Assembly (NCBI RefSeq): GCF_000240165.1
Contig: NC_017586.1
Span: 558,001 to 622,000, forward strand
Direction of reading: 5' to 3'
Source of the DNA: Streptantibioticus cattleyicolor NRRL 8057 = DSM 46488
GTDB taxonomy: Bacteria; Actinomycetota; Actinomycetes; Streptomycetales; Streptomycetaceae
DNA: 64,000 nt
Position numbers and translations under genes: made by a program. Under the pieces are notes generated by a model, which saw only the letters and a program-made list of their open reading frames with translations, searched no databases and had not been told where the DNA came from. The stretch's first letter is position 1. Every line of letters starts with the position of its first letter. Below are positions 1-7,681 of this stretch, one piece after another.

Positions 1-34
1 CTCCTACGCCATACGTTCGGGTCTGATCTGACCG

Positions 35-69
35 GGGTGTCTCCGGGCTGACGGGGGCCGGAGACACCC
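35..69 (-). terminator. Stem-loop terminator downstream of amidohydrolase
   Basis: A perfect 12-bp inverted repeat (arms 35-46 and 58-69, 11-nt loop) lies 17 bp past the stop of the leftward amidohydrolase gene. No U-tract is present, as is usual in Streptomyces. It could serve both directions. Confidence 0.6.
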
Positions 70-85
70 GGATGATCCCAGCGGG

Positions 86-1030
86 TCAGCGGGCGAGACG
101 GGGGAAGAGGACTTCGGCGTTGCCGCGGTCGATCGCCTCGGCCTGGCCGGGGGCGAAGCCGGGGTACGCCTCCAGGTAGCCGTTGTAGTAGGAGCCGGCT
201 TCCTGCGGGGCGAAGGGCCAGTCGCTGCCGTAGAGGACGTGGCCGGGTTCGGCGAAGGCGAGCAGCGCGGGCAGGGCGCTGGGGCTGGCGGACAGCGCGG
301 TGTCGAAGTAGAACCGCCGCAGGTCGCGCAGGATGTCGTCGGCCGTACGGCCGGGGTCGACGACGATGGAGGTCAGGCCGGAGAAGCGGTAGGCCGCGTA
401 CGGCAGGAACCCGCCGCCGTGGGCGAGGATCACGCGTACGTGCGGGTGGCGGCCGATGACACCGTTCAGCACGAGGTTGAGCGCGGTGCGGGTGGTGTCG
501 AAGACGAAGTCGGCGAGCGGGGCCGGGGTGCCGGGCAGCCACGCCATCGGCGGCTGGGCGGGGTGGACGAAGACGGTGGCCCGGCGGCGGTCGAGTTCGT
601 CCCAGAGCGGTTCGAAGCCGGGGTCGCCGAGGTAGCGGCCGTGGACGTTGGACATCAGCACGACGCCGTCGGCCCCCAGGGTGTCCAGCGCGTAGGCGGT
701 CTCGGCCAGCGCGGCGTCGACGTCGGGCAGAGGGACCGAGGCGAAGTGGCCGAAGCGGTCGGGGCGGTCCTTGACGACTTCGGCGCCGTATTCGTTGACG
801 GCGCGGGCGAGGGTACGGGCCCGCGTGTCGTCGCCGAGGTGGACACCGGGGGCGGTCACGGAGAGGACGCCGGTGGCGATGGACTGCTCGTCCATCATCG
901 CGATGGCGCCCCCGGTGCTCCAGGCGGGGACGGCCCAGCCGCCGGTGTCGTGGCCGATCGCGGCCAGGGCGTCGGCCCAGACCGGCGGTACGAGGTGCTG
1001 GTGGACATCGATGCGGGCGGGGAAGGACAT
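86..1030 (-). CDS. Amidohydrolase family protein (ACMSD-like TIM barrel)
   Basis: A 314-residue metal-dependent hydrolase or decarboxylase of the amidohydrolase-2 group. The N-terminal metal motif is D-V-H-Q-H (residues 8-12). Further ligands fit FVHPAQPP near 155, ILAHGGG near 204 and LYGSDWPFAP near 270, in the order expected for the ACMSD/gamma-resorcylate decarboxylase branch. Length is normal and no signal peptide is seen, so it is probably cytosolic. It is divergent from a MarR regulator 59 bp away, with an inverted repeat in between, so MarR control is likely. Substrate unknown; aromatic acids or 2-amino-3-carboxymuconate semialdehyde analogues are typical for the family. Confidence 0.88.
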   Translation of the reverse strand: MSFPARIDVHQHLVPPVWADALAAIGHDTGGWAVPAWSTGGAIAMMDEQSIATGVLSVTAPGVHLGDDTRARTLARAVNEYGAEVVKDRPDRFGHFASVPLPDVDAALAETAYALDTLGADGVVLMSNVHGRYLGDPGFEPLWDELDRRRATVFVHPAQPPMAWLPGTPAPLADFVFDTTRTALNLVLNGVIGRHPHVRVILAHGGGFLPYAAYRFSGLTSIVVDPGRTADDILRDLRRFYFDTALSASPSALPALLAFAEPGHVLYGSDWPFAPQEAGSYYNGYLEAYPGFAPGQAEAIDRGNAEVLFPRLAR

Positions 1031-1050
1031 GGACGCTTACCCTCCTAGTA

Positions 1051-1064
1051 CTTAGCTTGCTAAG
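1051..1064. promoter_or_regulatory. Probable MarR operator (CTTAGC-TT-GCTAAG)
   Basis: A perfect 6-2-6 inverted repeat sits between the divergent amidohydrolase (start 1030) and MarR gene (start 1090). A related half-site, TAAGCTAA, follows at about 1077-1084. Placement and symmetry fit a MarR dimer site controlling both genes. This is inferred from sequence only. Confidence 0.6.
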
Positions 1065-1089
1065 CAATCTCGGAGGTAAGCTAACAGCC

Positions 1090-1605
1090 GTGCGAGACAG
1101 CAGCAAGGACATCCCCGGCCGGGGCCCGGCGCCCGGCGGCCAGGAGGACGTGGAGGAGTTGGCGCACGCCGCCGACCGGCTCTTCTACGCGATGCGCCGG
1201 TCACGGACGGCCACCGCCGGGCAATCGGCGGTCGGGCTGTCCATGGCCCAGCTCGCCCTGCTGGTCCCCCTGGCCGACGACACCCGGGGCGAGGGGCTGC
1301 CGGTCAGCCGGCTCGCCGCCGGGGCCGAGATCAGCGTGCCCACCGCGACCCGCATGCTCCAGCAACTGGAGGCCAAGGGCGTCGTCACCCGGCGGCGCTC
1401 CCCCCACGACGAACGCCGCGTCCTCGTCCGCCTCACCGAGGACGGCGCCGCCCGCCTCGAAGCCATGCGCGGCGAACTGCGAAGCCGCCAGTTCCAGGCG
1501 CTCTCCCACTACACCCCGGGCGAACGCCGAGCCCTCGCCGAGCAGTTGCACCGCCTCACCGACGTCATCGGCGGCGCGGCACCGGGGCCGGAGCGGGACC
1601 GGTAG
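1090..1605 (+). CDS. MarR family transcriptional regulator
   Basis: About 171 residues. The winged helix is clear: VSRLAAGAEISVPTATRMLQ as recognition helix region, followed by the wing SPHDERRVLVRLTEDG, the classic MarR D-x-R signature. I chose GTG at 1090 because GGAGG at 1072-1076 is well spaced, whereas the upstream in-frame TTG at 1057 lies inside the palindromic operator and has no ribosome site. It is divergent from the amidohydrolase and probably represses it and itself, responding to a phenolic ligand. Confidence 0.88.
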   Translation: MRDSSKDIPGRGPAPGGQEDVEELAHAADRLFYAMRRSRTATAGQSAVGLSMAQLALLVPLADDTRGEGLPVSRLAAGAEISVPTATRMLQQLEAKGVVTRRRSPHDERRVLVRLTEDGAARLEAMRGELRSRQFQALSHYTPGERRALAEQLHRLTDVIGGAAPGPERDR

Positions 1606-1631
1606 CCGGCGGAGGGTCTGGCTCGACGGTC

Positions 1632-1894
1632 TGGCGATACTGCCGGGAGTGTGCAGATCCGCTGTCGTCGTCGATGGCGGCTGAGGCGGTGTTCTGCTCG
1701 GGTCGGTACGGGCCACGGCGGTGGCGGAGGCTTCAGCGGACCCGGCGGCGGGTGGTGTTGTTGAAGCGGGGGGAGACGGCGGAGTGTCCAGTGTGCGGCC
1801 GGTCCTGGGCGGTGGGGGTGGGCCGTTCGAGGGTGGCTGTCTACTGCTCGCCGCGTTGCCGAGTTCGCCGTGACCCAGGAGTGACCTCTCCGAC
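1632..1894 (+). pseudogene. Remnant of a tandem zinc-finger protein
   Basis: Open frame with two similar Cys modules: Y-C-R-E-C ... F-C-S-G-R-Y followed by a basic RRWRRLQR helix, then C-P-V-C-G ... Y-C-S-P-R-C-R. In the first module the last expected Cys is Tyr. No convincing start or ribosome site exists, and the frame runs on into the antisense SMI1 gene, so this is best read as a decayed fragment, though a short DNA-binding zinc-ribbon protein cannot be excluded. It fills most of the 389-bp gap between the MarR and SMI1 genes. Confidence 0.3.
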
Positions 1895-1994
1895 GCCGGC
1901 CACGGGCCGCCCCGACACGGAGATCCCTCCTCCGTCTTCCTCTCGCTCTCACAGAAAGGCCTGGGCCACGACCTCGCTGGTCGCTCAGGAGAAG

Positions 1995-2585
1995 TCATTC
2001 ACTCTCGTCCGCCACGAAGTTGTCAACTGCGTCAGCCGCCATGACGGAAAAGTTGTCATACGGCTCAGGGTCGCCGCCCTCGCCCGGCCACCATTCGTAC
2101 GCGGTCCACTCGCCGTCCTCCCCGACGCCGTCCGCATGCAGTAGCCAATTGCCACCGCTGCCACCGTTGTCGTTTGAGATCAGCAGGCACCGCTTGAGCA
2201 CCTCAAGGTTCTCGGCGGAGAATTCCGTGTCAGGCGACGACCACCATTCGAAGACCTGGGGGCTCAGGTCAGGAAACCACCCGATCTCATCGACCGTGAG
2301 AAGATCGAGTTCGCCGATGGACTTCCAGCCATTGCTGGTCAGCAGGAAGTTCCGGTACGTCGGCGGCAGCCGGACCCCGAGTCGCTCTTCAGCGGCCAGC
2401 ACCGCCTCCTCGCTCGCCGGCTCGTAGCCCAGCCATCCAGCCTTCCGTTGGGTCCGACTCAGCATGTACTTCGCTCTCCCCTCCGACTCGGCCTCACGGA
2501 GATAGCCTGAGTTCAGGAACGTGGAGCTGTAATCACCGAGGAACTGGCGCCACTCGGTGACAGTCAGCAGCCGGGAATCAGACAT
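1995..2585 (-). CDS. SMI1/KNR4 (SUKH) family protein, probable orphan immunity protein
   Basis: A 196-residue protein with the SUKH core: EERLGVRLPPTYRNFLLTSN followed by GW and an acidic C-terminal half (EWTAYEWWPGEGGDPEPY). SUKH proteins are the commonest immunity proteins of bacterial polymorphic toxins. No toxin gene lies beside it, so it is an orphan that may protect against toxins of neighbouring strains. Codon GC is lower than its neighbours (many AAC, GAA, TCG alternatives), which suggests transfer. No signal peptide. The protein target is unknown. Confidence 0.85.
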   Translation of the reverse strand: MSDSRLLTVTEWRQFLGDYSSTFLNSGYLREAESEGRAKYMLSRTQRKAGWLGYEPASEEAVLAAEERLGVRLPPTYRNFLLTSNGWKSIGELDLLTVDEIGWFPDLSPQVFEWWSSPDTEFSAENLEVLKRCLLISNDNGGSGGNWLLHADGVGEDGEWTAYEWWPGEGGDPEPYDNFSVMAADAVDNFVADESE

Positions 2586-2743
2586 TGGCGAACTCCTGTC
2601 ACTTTCTTCTTTTTCTCTCTCAGCCCGCAGGGGAAGCCCGGCATCAGTTCAGCCTGATGTGGGCACCGTGGTATCTACGGCGTTCAGCCAAGCCCGGTTC
2701 ACACGGACCGATGCCCAACAAACCGCAGGTTCAAAAAATCCAC

Positions 2744-3577
2744 TCACCGCGCGCACAACCTCTCCAGCGCCGACCGGCTCTCGTCGTCCGCGGCGCGGAA
2801 GACCAGCAGCCGCTGATCCGGGTCCTCCAGCGGCACCAGCACCTCGAAGCGCACGGTGATCACACCGGCGTCGGGGTGGCGCATCACCTTGTCGCCGCGG
2901 CCGTTGACCTTGATGTCCCGTTCACCCCACAGCCACGCGAACTCCTCGTCTCCGGTGAGGAGTTCGGCGATGAGGTCGGTCAGCGGCCGGTCCTCCGGAT
3001 GCGCGGCCCACGCCGTGCGCAGGTGGGCGACGCCTTCGCGTACGACGCGTTCCCGGTCGGCGTAGAGCGCGCGGATACGCGGATGCATCAGGCAGAGCCA
3101 CATCGCGTTGCGCCGCGCCGAAGGGAGGGTGTCGAAGTCCAGGAGGAGCCTGGTCATTTCGGGGTTCCAGGCCAGGATGTCGAAGCGGTGGTTCATCAGC
3201 ATGGCCGGCAGTGGTGACAGGTCGGTGACGAGCCGGGCCAGGGGCGGCGGGGCGGTGGTGGCGGGCTTGTCGGCGGTAGAGGGGCGTTGCCCGGCCAGGT
3301 TGAACAGGTAGGCGCGTTCGGCGGGGGTCAGGCGCAGCGCGCGGGCCAGCGCCTCCACCACGTCCGCCGAGGGGCGCGTACCGCGGCCCTGTTCCAGCCG
3401 GACGACGTAGTCGACGCTGACCCCGGCCAGTTCGGCGACGTCCTCGCGGCGCAGTCCCGGGGTCCGCCGGGCCTGGCGGCGCGGGGGCAGGCCGAGGTCG
3501 TAAGGGTCGAGCCGTTCGCGGCGGCTCCGCAGGAAGGCGGCCAGTTCGTGGGTGGTCTCCAGGGTGCGGGTCGTCAT
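2744..3577 (-). CDS. XRE family regulator with MmyB-like ligand-binding domain
   Basis: 277 residues. The N-terminal HTH reads RRTPGLRREDVAELAGVSVDYVVRLEQGRG (residues about 35-64, shown in part), the hallmark of the actinobacterial MmyB group. The C-terminal 170 residues form the MLTR/PAS-like ligand domain (FDILAWNPEMTRLLLDFD, then MWLCLMHP). It is divergent from the aldo/keto reductase with 117 bp between starts, so it probably regulates that gene. It is the first of four such regulators in this window, each head-to-head with an oxidoreductase or transporter. Confidence 0.9.
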   Translation of the reverse strand: MTTRTLETTHELAAFLRSRRERLDPYDLGLPPRRQARRTPGLRREDVAELAGVSVDYVVRLEQGRGTRPSADVVEALARALRLTPAERAYLFNLAGQRPSTADKPATTAPPPLARLVTDLSPLPAMLMNHRFDILAWNPEMTRLLLDFDTLPSARRNAMWLCLMHPRIRALYADRERVVREGVAHLRTAWAAHPEDRPLTDLIAELLTGDEEFAWLWGERDIKVNGRGDKVMRHPDAGVITVRFEVLVPLEDPDQRLLVFRAADDESRSALERLCAR

Positions 3578-3657
3578 GGTCGTTGCAACAGCGAGGGTGG
3601 GACCGGCGTTCCCAGGATGCCGTCTCCCTTACCCCCGCCTCGTGGTCGTCGCAGCCT

Positions 3658-3676
3658 TGTTCCCGGCAACGGAACA
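3658..3676. promoter_or_regulatory. Inverted repeat TGTTCC-N7-GGAACA in XRE/AKR promoter
   Basis: A 6-7-6 inverted repeat directly upstream of the aldo/keto reductase ribosome site, nested near a wider repeat GTGGTCGT (3642-3649) / ACGACCAC (3676-3683). Candidate operator for the divergent XRE regulator. Confidence 0.5.
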
Positions 3677-3694
3677 CGACCACAGGAGGACACG

Positions 3695-4759
3695 ATGGCG
3701 CTCACCCTCGACACCTACCGGCTGCTGGGCCGCTCCGGGCTGCGGGTGTCACCGCTGGCGCTGGGGGCCGCCACCTTCGGCACCGAGTGGGGCTGGGGAG
3801 CCGAGCGGGACGAGGCCCGCAAGCTGTTCGACCTCTACACCGGGCAGGGTGGCAACTTCATCGACACCGCCAACACCTACACGGGCGGCAGCTCCGAGCG
3901 CATGCTGGGCGAGTTCGCCCGCGGCGACCGGGAGAGCCTGGTGCTGGCGACGAAGTACACGACGCTGCGCCGGCCCGGCGACCCGAACTCCGGTGGCGCG
4001 CACCGCAAGAGCCTGTTCGCCTCGGTGGAGTCGAGTCTGCGGCAGCTCGGCACCGACTACATCGACCTGCTCTACCTGCACGTGTGGGACGCCACGACCC
4101 CGGTCGAGGAGATCCTGCGCGGCATGGACGACCTGGTCCGGCAGGGCAAGGTGTTGTACGTGGCGATCTCCAACGCCCCCGCCTGGCAGGTGTCGCGCAT
4201 GCAGACCATCGCCGACCTGCGCGGCTGGTCCCCGCTGGTCGCGTTGCAGATCGAGTACAACCTGGTCGAGCGTTCCGGGGAACGCGACCTGATCCCCATG
4301 GCACGGGAGATGGGGCTCGGTGTGGTCCCGTATTCGCCGCTGGCCGGCGGGGTGCTCACCGGCAAGTACACCCGTGACGACCTGACCGCGGCGAACGACG
4401 CCTCCGGAGACGGCACCCGCAAGAGTTTCAACCTCGCCCTGGGCACGCTCACCGAACGCAGCCTCGCGATCGCCGACGTCGTCAAGGAGGTCGCCGCCGA
4501 GCTGGGCCGCTCCCCCGCCCAGGTCGGGCTGGCGTGGGCCCTGCGGAACCCGGCGGTGACGGCACCGGTCATCGGCGCCCGTACCCCCGCGCAACTGGAG
4601 GATAATCTGGGCGCCTTGGAGGTCGACCTCACCGACGGGCAACTGGCCCGCCTCGACGCGGCCGGCGCGATCGACCTCGGCTTCCCGCACGACATCCTCG
4701 CCAGTGACCACATCCGCACCGTGACCACGGGCGGCCTGCGGATCGAACCGCGCCGCTGA
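3695..4759 (+). CDS. Aldo/keto reductase
   Basis: 354 residues, typical of the larger Kv-beta/YghZ-like AKR class. The AKR tetrad is visible: Asp and Tyr in GNFIDTANTYTGGSSE, Lys in LATKYT and His in LYLHVWD. The NADP-binding end is present as IGARTPAQLEDNLGAL. The ATG at 3695 has an excellent AGGAGGA ribosome site at 3684-3690; a longer upstream reading frame only overlaps the XRE gene. It reduces aldehydes or ketones with NADPH in the cytosol; substrate unknown. It ends 6 bp from the convergent FAH-family gene. Confidence 0.9.
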   Translation: MALTLDTYRLLGRSGLRVSPLALGAATFGTEWGWGAERDEARKLFDLYTGQGGNFIDTANTYTGGSSERMLGEFARGDRESLVLATKYTTLRRPGDPNSGGAHRKSLFASVESSLRQLGTDYIDLLYLHVWDATTPVEEILRGMDDLVRQGKVLYVAISNAPAWQVSRMQTIADLRGWSPLVALQIEYNLVERSGERDLIPMAREMGLGVVPYSPLAGGVLTGKYTRDDLTAANDASGDGTRKSFNLALGTLTERSLAIADVVKEVAAELGRSPAQVGLAWALRNPAVTAPVIGARTPAQLEDNLGALEVDLTDGQLARLDAAGAIDLGFPHDILASDHIRTVTTGGLRIEPRR

Positions 4760-4765
4760 TACCCC

Positions 4766-5524
4766 CTACCGCGTGGCGACCGGGTTGCGCAGGGTGCCGA
4801 TGCCTTCGACGGTGACGGTCACCTCGTCGCCGTCGGCCATGGCGGCGCTGCCTTCGGGGGTGCCGGTGAGCAGCACGTCACCGGGGAGGAGGGTCATCAG
4901 GTGGCTGACTTCGGAGACGAGTTCGGCGGTGCCACGGGTGAGGTGGGCGGTGCTGCCGTGCTGCCGGAGTTCGCCGTTGAGGTGGGTGGTGATGACGGCG
5001 GCTCCGGGGTCGGCGTCGGTGGTGATCCAGGGGCCGAGCGGGCAGAAGGTGTCCATGCCCTTGGCCTTGGTCCACTGGCCGCCGTCGGTGCCGATGTCCC
5101 AGGCGGTGACGTCGTTGGCGCAGGTGTGGCCGAAGACGTGGGCCGCCGCCTGGTCGGGGGTGACCGAGCGGCAGGTGGTGCCGATGACGACGGCGAGTTC
5201 GCCTTCGTACCGGACGTCCTTGGCCTCGGCGGGGAGCAGGATCGGCTCGCCTGGGCCGATGACGGCGGTGGGGGGTTTGAGGTGGATCACCAGGGTGCCG
5301 GAGGCGTCGCCGCGTCCGCCGTAGTTGCGGCCGATGACCACGATCTTGCCGGGGACGACGGGCGCCAGCAGGCGGGCGTGTTCCAGCGGCAGGGTCTCCC
5401 CGGTGAGGCGCGGTGACGGTCCGGGCGGGAAGCGTTGGTCCGCGAGGACGCGGACGGTCCTGTGGTCCGGGTCGGCGATGGCGTGGCGGGGTCCGTCCGC
5501 GGTCATCACGCGTGCGAGGTGCAT
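4766..5524 (-). CDS. Fumarylacetoacetate hydrolase (FAH) family protein
   Basis: 252 residues with the FAH fold: metal region VRYEGELAVVIG, WDIGTDGGQWTKAKGMDTFC and the terminal TGTPEGSAAM-GDEV pattern. FAH-fold enzymes cleave or isomerise beta-diketo acids, oxaloacetate or hydroxymuconic acids with Mg. It is the last gene of a six-gene leftward operon, starting 10 bp after the enolase-family gene. A catabolic C-C hydrolase or 2-hydroxyhepta-dienedioate isomerase is the default guess; in this operon it could instead process a beta-keto intermediate. Confidence 0.88.
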   Translation of the reverse strand: MHLARVMTADGPRHAIADPDHRTVRVLADQRFPPGPSPRLTGETLPLEHARLLAPVVPGKIVVIGRNYGGRGDASGTLVIHLKPPTAVIGPGEPILLPAEAKDVRYEGELAVVIGTTCRSVTPDQAAAHVFGHTCANDVTAWDIGTDGGQWTKAKGMDTFCPLGPWITTDADPGAAVITTHLNGELRQHGSTAHLTRGTAELVSEVSHLMTLLPGDVLLTGTPEGSAAMADGDEVTVTVEGIGTLRNPVATR

Positions 5525-5534
5525 GGCGTTCTCC

Positions 5535-6737
5535 TCATCGTCCCGGCTGCGGCTGGGGTCGCGCGGCCGGTGTGTCGTGGAGGTGGGGAAGGAGGGCGGC
5601 GGCGGGGCGCAGTCCGTGTCCGGGGCCGGGCGGCGGCGGGGCGAGGTGGTGTTCGCGGTCGACGCTGTAGGCCGGTTCGGTGAGGGGCTGCGGGAACCAT
5701 TCGTCCTGGCGTCCGCACTCCACCGCCACCAGGTCGGCGAGGCGTGCGGCGAGGGTCCGCCCGGCCGACCACAGGGGGCCGATCTCGCCGACCTGTACCC
5801 CGAGTTGTACGCGCAGCCCTTCCTGGTGGGCGAGGCGGGCCAGGCGCAGGGAGGGCAGCAGGCCGCCGCACTTGGAGACGCGTATGTTGATCAGGGACGC
5901 GGCGCCGGTGGCGGCGGCCCGGGTGATGTCGGCGGCGTCGACCGCGGATTCGTCGAGCATCACCGGCATGCCGCCGTCCTGGACGCGGCGCAGGGTCGTC
6001 CAGTCCCTGGGGGCGGTCGGTTCCTCCAGCCAGTCGACGGCGGCGGAGTGCGACAGCAGGCAGGCGCCTTCCTCGGCGTCCCGTGGTGACCAGCCGCCGT
6101 TGGCGTCGACGGAGATCCGCACACCCGGTCCGAGCAGATGCCGGATCTGTCGGGCGTGTTCGGCGGTCTCCCGTGGTGAAGGCAGCGCCTTGAGCTTGAC
6201 GTGGCGCAGCCGGGAGCGCACCTCGGGCGGCAGCGCGCCGAGTTGTTCCTCCGGGGTGCGGCTGGTGTCGACCACCTCGCTGACGGGACGGGGCCGCGGG
6301 GCGGGGGTCAGTACGGGTGCGGCCCACGGGCAGGCGTCGAGCACGTCGGAGAAGGAACGCCCGTGGATGCGGCACACCGCGTCCAGCAGCGCGGTCTCCA
6401 GCGCGGCGGCGGCGGCCGGCGCCGGACGGGCGCCGCCGAGCAGACGGGGCAGGTCGACGGCGGCGAGGGCGTCGATCGCGGCGTCGAAGTCACCGGTCGG
6501 CAGCAGGCGCGCGAGCCGGCCCGGGTCGAAGGCGCGTAGGCGGCGTACGACGCTCTCCGGCGTCTCACCGGTCACGTAGGGGCGCGGGGCGCCCTCGCCC
6601 CAGCCCTCCACACCGTTCAGTTCCACGGTCACCAGGACCGAGGCGGTGGTGGTGTGGCTGTGGCGGGCATGGGCGAAGGCCCGGCGCATGGGGACGGTGG
6701 CGGTGTGGACGGCGGTCACCCGCGGCGCGGCGGTCAC
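5535..6737 (-). CDS. Enolase superfamily enzyme (muconate cycloisomerase / epimerase-like)
   Basis: About 400 residues. The barrel residues of the muconate-lactonising subgroup are in place: K-L-K after RLRHV, Asp in ISVDANGGW, Glu in WLEEPT, Asp in VMLDES and Lys in INIRVSKCGG. This set fits dipeptide epimerases, o-succinylbenzoate synthase and N-succinylamino-acid racemase. I start it at GTG 6737 because that GTG overlaps the TGA of the upstream hydrolase (GTGA), implying translational coupling; a longer frame would run through the hydrolase gene. Beside an amide-forming GH3 enzyme, epimerisation of an aminoacyl or dipeptide product is an attractive but unproven role. Confidence 0.88.
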   Translation of the reverse strand: MTAAPRVTAVHTATVPMRRAFAHARHSHTTTASVLVTVELNGVEGWGEGAPRPYVTGETPESVVRRLRAFDPGRLARLLPTGDFDAAIDALAAVDLPRLLGGARPAPAAAAALETALLDAVCRIHGRSFSDVLDACPWAAPVLTPAPRPRPVSEVVDTSRTPEEQLGALPPEVRSRLRHVKLKALPSPRETAEHARQIRHLLGPGVRISVDANGGWSPRDAEEGACLLSHSAAVDWLEEPTAPRDWTTLRRVQDGGMPVMLDESAVDAADITRAAATGAASLINIRVSKCGGLLPSLRLARLAHQEGLRVQLGVQVGEIGPLWSAGRTLAARLADLVAVECGRQDEWFPQPLTEPAYSVDREHHLAPPPPGPGHGLRPAAALLPHLHDTPAARPQPQPGR

Positions 6738-7633
6738 CGGTGGTCCGTCCGTCCGGCCGGGTCGGGAACGGCCGGGTCGGGTACGGCCACGCCGGCCAGC
6801 CAGTCCCACAACGGTTTGCGGGCGGCGGAGAACTCCAGGTAGTGGTGGTCGGAGCAGAACCGCACCTCGGTGAAGCCGGGGCTCAGCCGGGCCAGCACCT
6901 CGGCGGAGGTCTCCAGGTCGATCACCGCGTCCCGCTCGGGCCGTACGAAGTACACCGGGACGTCCGGCCGGCCGCCGTGCCAGGGGCCCGCCTCGCGGTA
7001 CAACGACTCCAGGTCGACCATGACGGCACGGAAGCCCTCGGTGACCTGACGCAACATCAGGTGGTCGTTGGCCATGAAGGACAGGTAGGTGTGGTCCCCG
7101 GTGTAGTCCTCGTCCCGCAGGGTGACCGGGGAGCGCCGCAGCCCGCGCTGCCGCTGGATGCGGGCCGTGCCGTCGCTGCCGTGCCGGCGGTGCTGCTGGC
7201 CGAGGGCGGGCGCGCACAGCACCACGGCGTCGGGCGCGATCCGGCCGGTGGACAGCAGCGCGGCCAGGACGCTGCCGCCGAAGCTCTGCCCGACCGCGAC
7301 GACCGGCACACCGGGGCAGCGGGCGCGTACCGCCTCGAAGTGTGCCGCGTAGTCGTCGAGCACCTCCCGCGCCGAGGTCAGATGGCCGCGCGGGCCCCCG
7401 CTGGACCCCGAGCCACGCCGGTCGGCGGCGTACACCGCGCAGCCCCGCGCGGCCAGTTCGGGCCCGGTTTCGAAGAGCCACCCGGCGTGGCTCTGCAGTC
7501 CGTGCACGTAGAAGACGGCCGCGCGGACGTCCTCGGGCTCCCATCGGCGCACCGCCAGCGGAACGCCGTCCGGGGCGGCGGTGACGGTGGTGGTGGCGGG
7601 GTGGAGGGTCGCGGGGGGATGCTGGGTGATCAC
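6734..7633 (-). CDS. Alpha/beta hydrolase (serine hydrolase, monoglyceride-lipase-like)
   Basis: 299 residues. Nucleophile elbow GQSFGG (G-x-S-x-G), oxyanion region FYVHGLQSHAGW, acid in VYFVRPERDAVID and catalytic His in SDHHYLEFS near the C-terminus: a complete triad. Fold and length match the Hydrolase_4/S33 lysophospholipase group. No signal peptide, so cytosolic. It is translationally coupled to the downstream enolase-family gene by a GTGA overlap and follows the GH3 gene by 48 bp. It may release or edit an ester, thioester or amide in the operon's pathway. Confidence 0.88.
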   Translation of the reverse strand: MITQHPPATLHPATTTVTAAPDGVPLAVRRWEPEDVRAAVFYVHGLQSHAGWLFETGPELAARGCAVYAADRRGSGSSGGPRGHLTSAREVLDDYAAHFEAVRARCPGVPVVAVGQSFGGSVLAALLSTGRIAPDAVVLCAPALGQQHRRHGSDGTARIQRQRGLRRSPVTLRDEDYTGDHTYLSFMANDHLMLRQVTEGFRAVMVDLESLYREAGPWHGGRPDVPVYFVRPERDAVIDLETSAEVLARLSPGFTEVRFCSDHHYLEFSAARKPLWDWLAGVAVPDPAVPDPAGRTDHR

Positions 7634-7681
7634 GGCGGTGGGGTCACCTTTCGGCGAGGTGTGCGCGGCCTGGGACAGGGG

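Noticed and set aside
6738..7544. N-terminal extension of the enolase-family protein
   Set aside because: Would overlap the alpha/beta hydrolase gene, which has a full catalytic triad; GTG 6737 with a GTGA overlap is far better.
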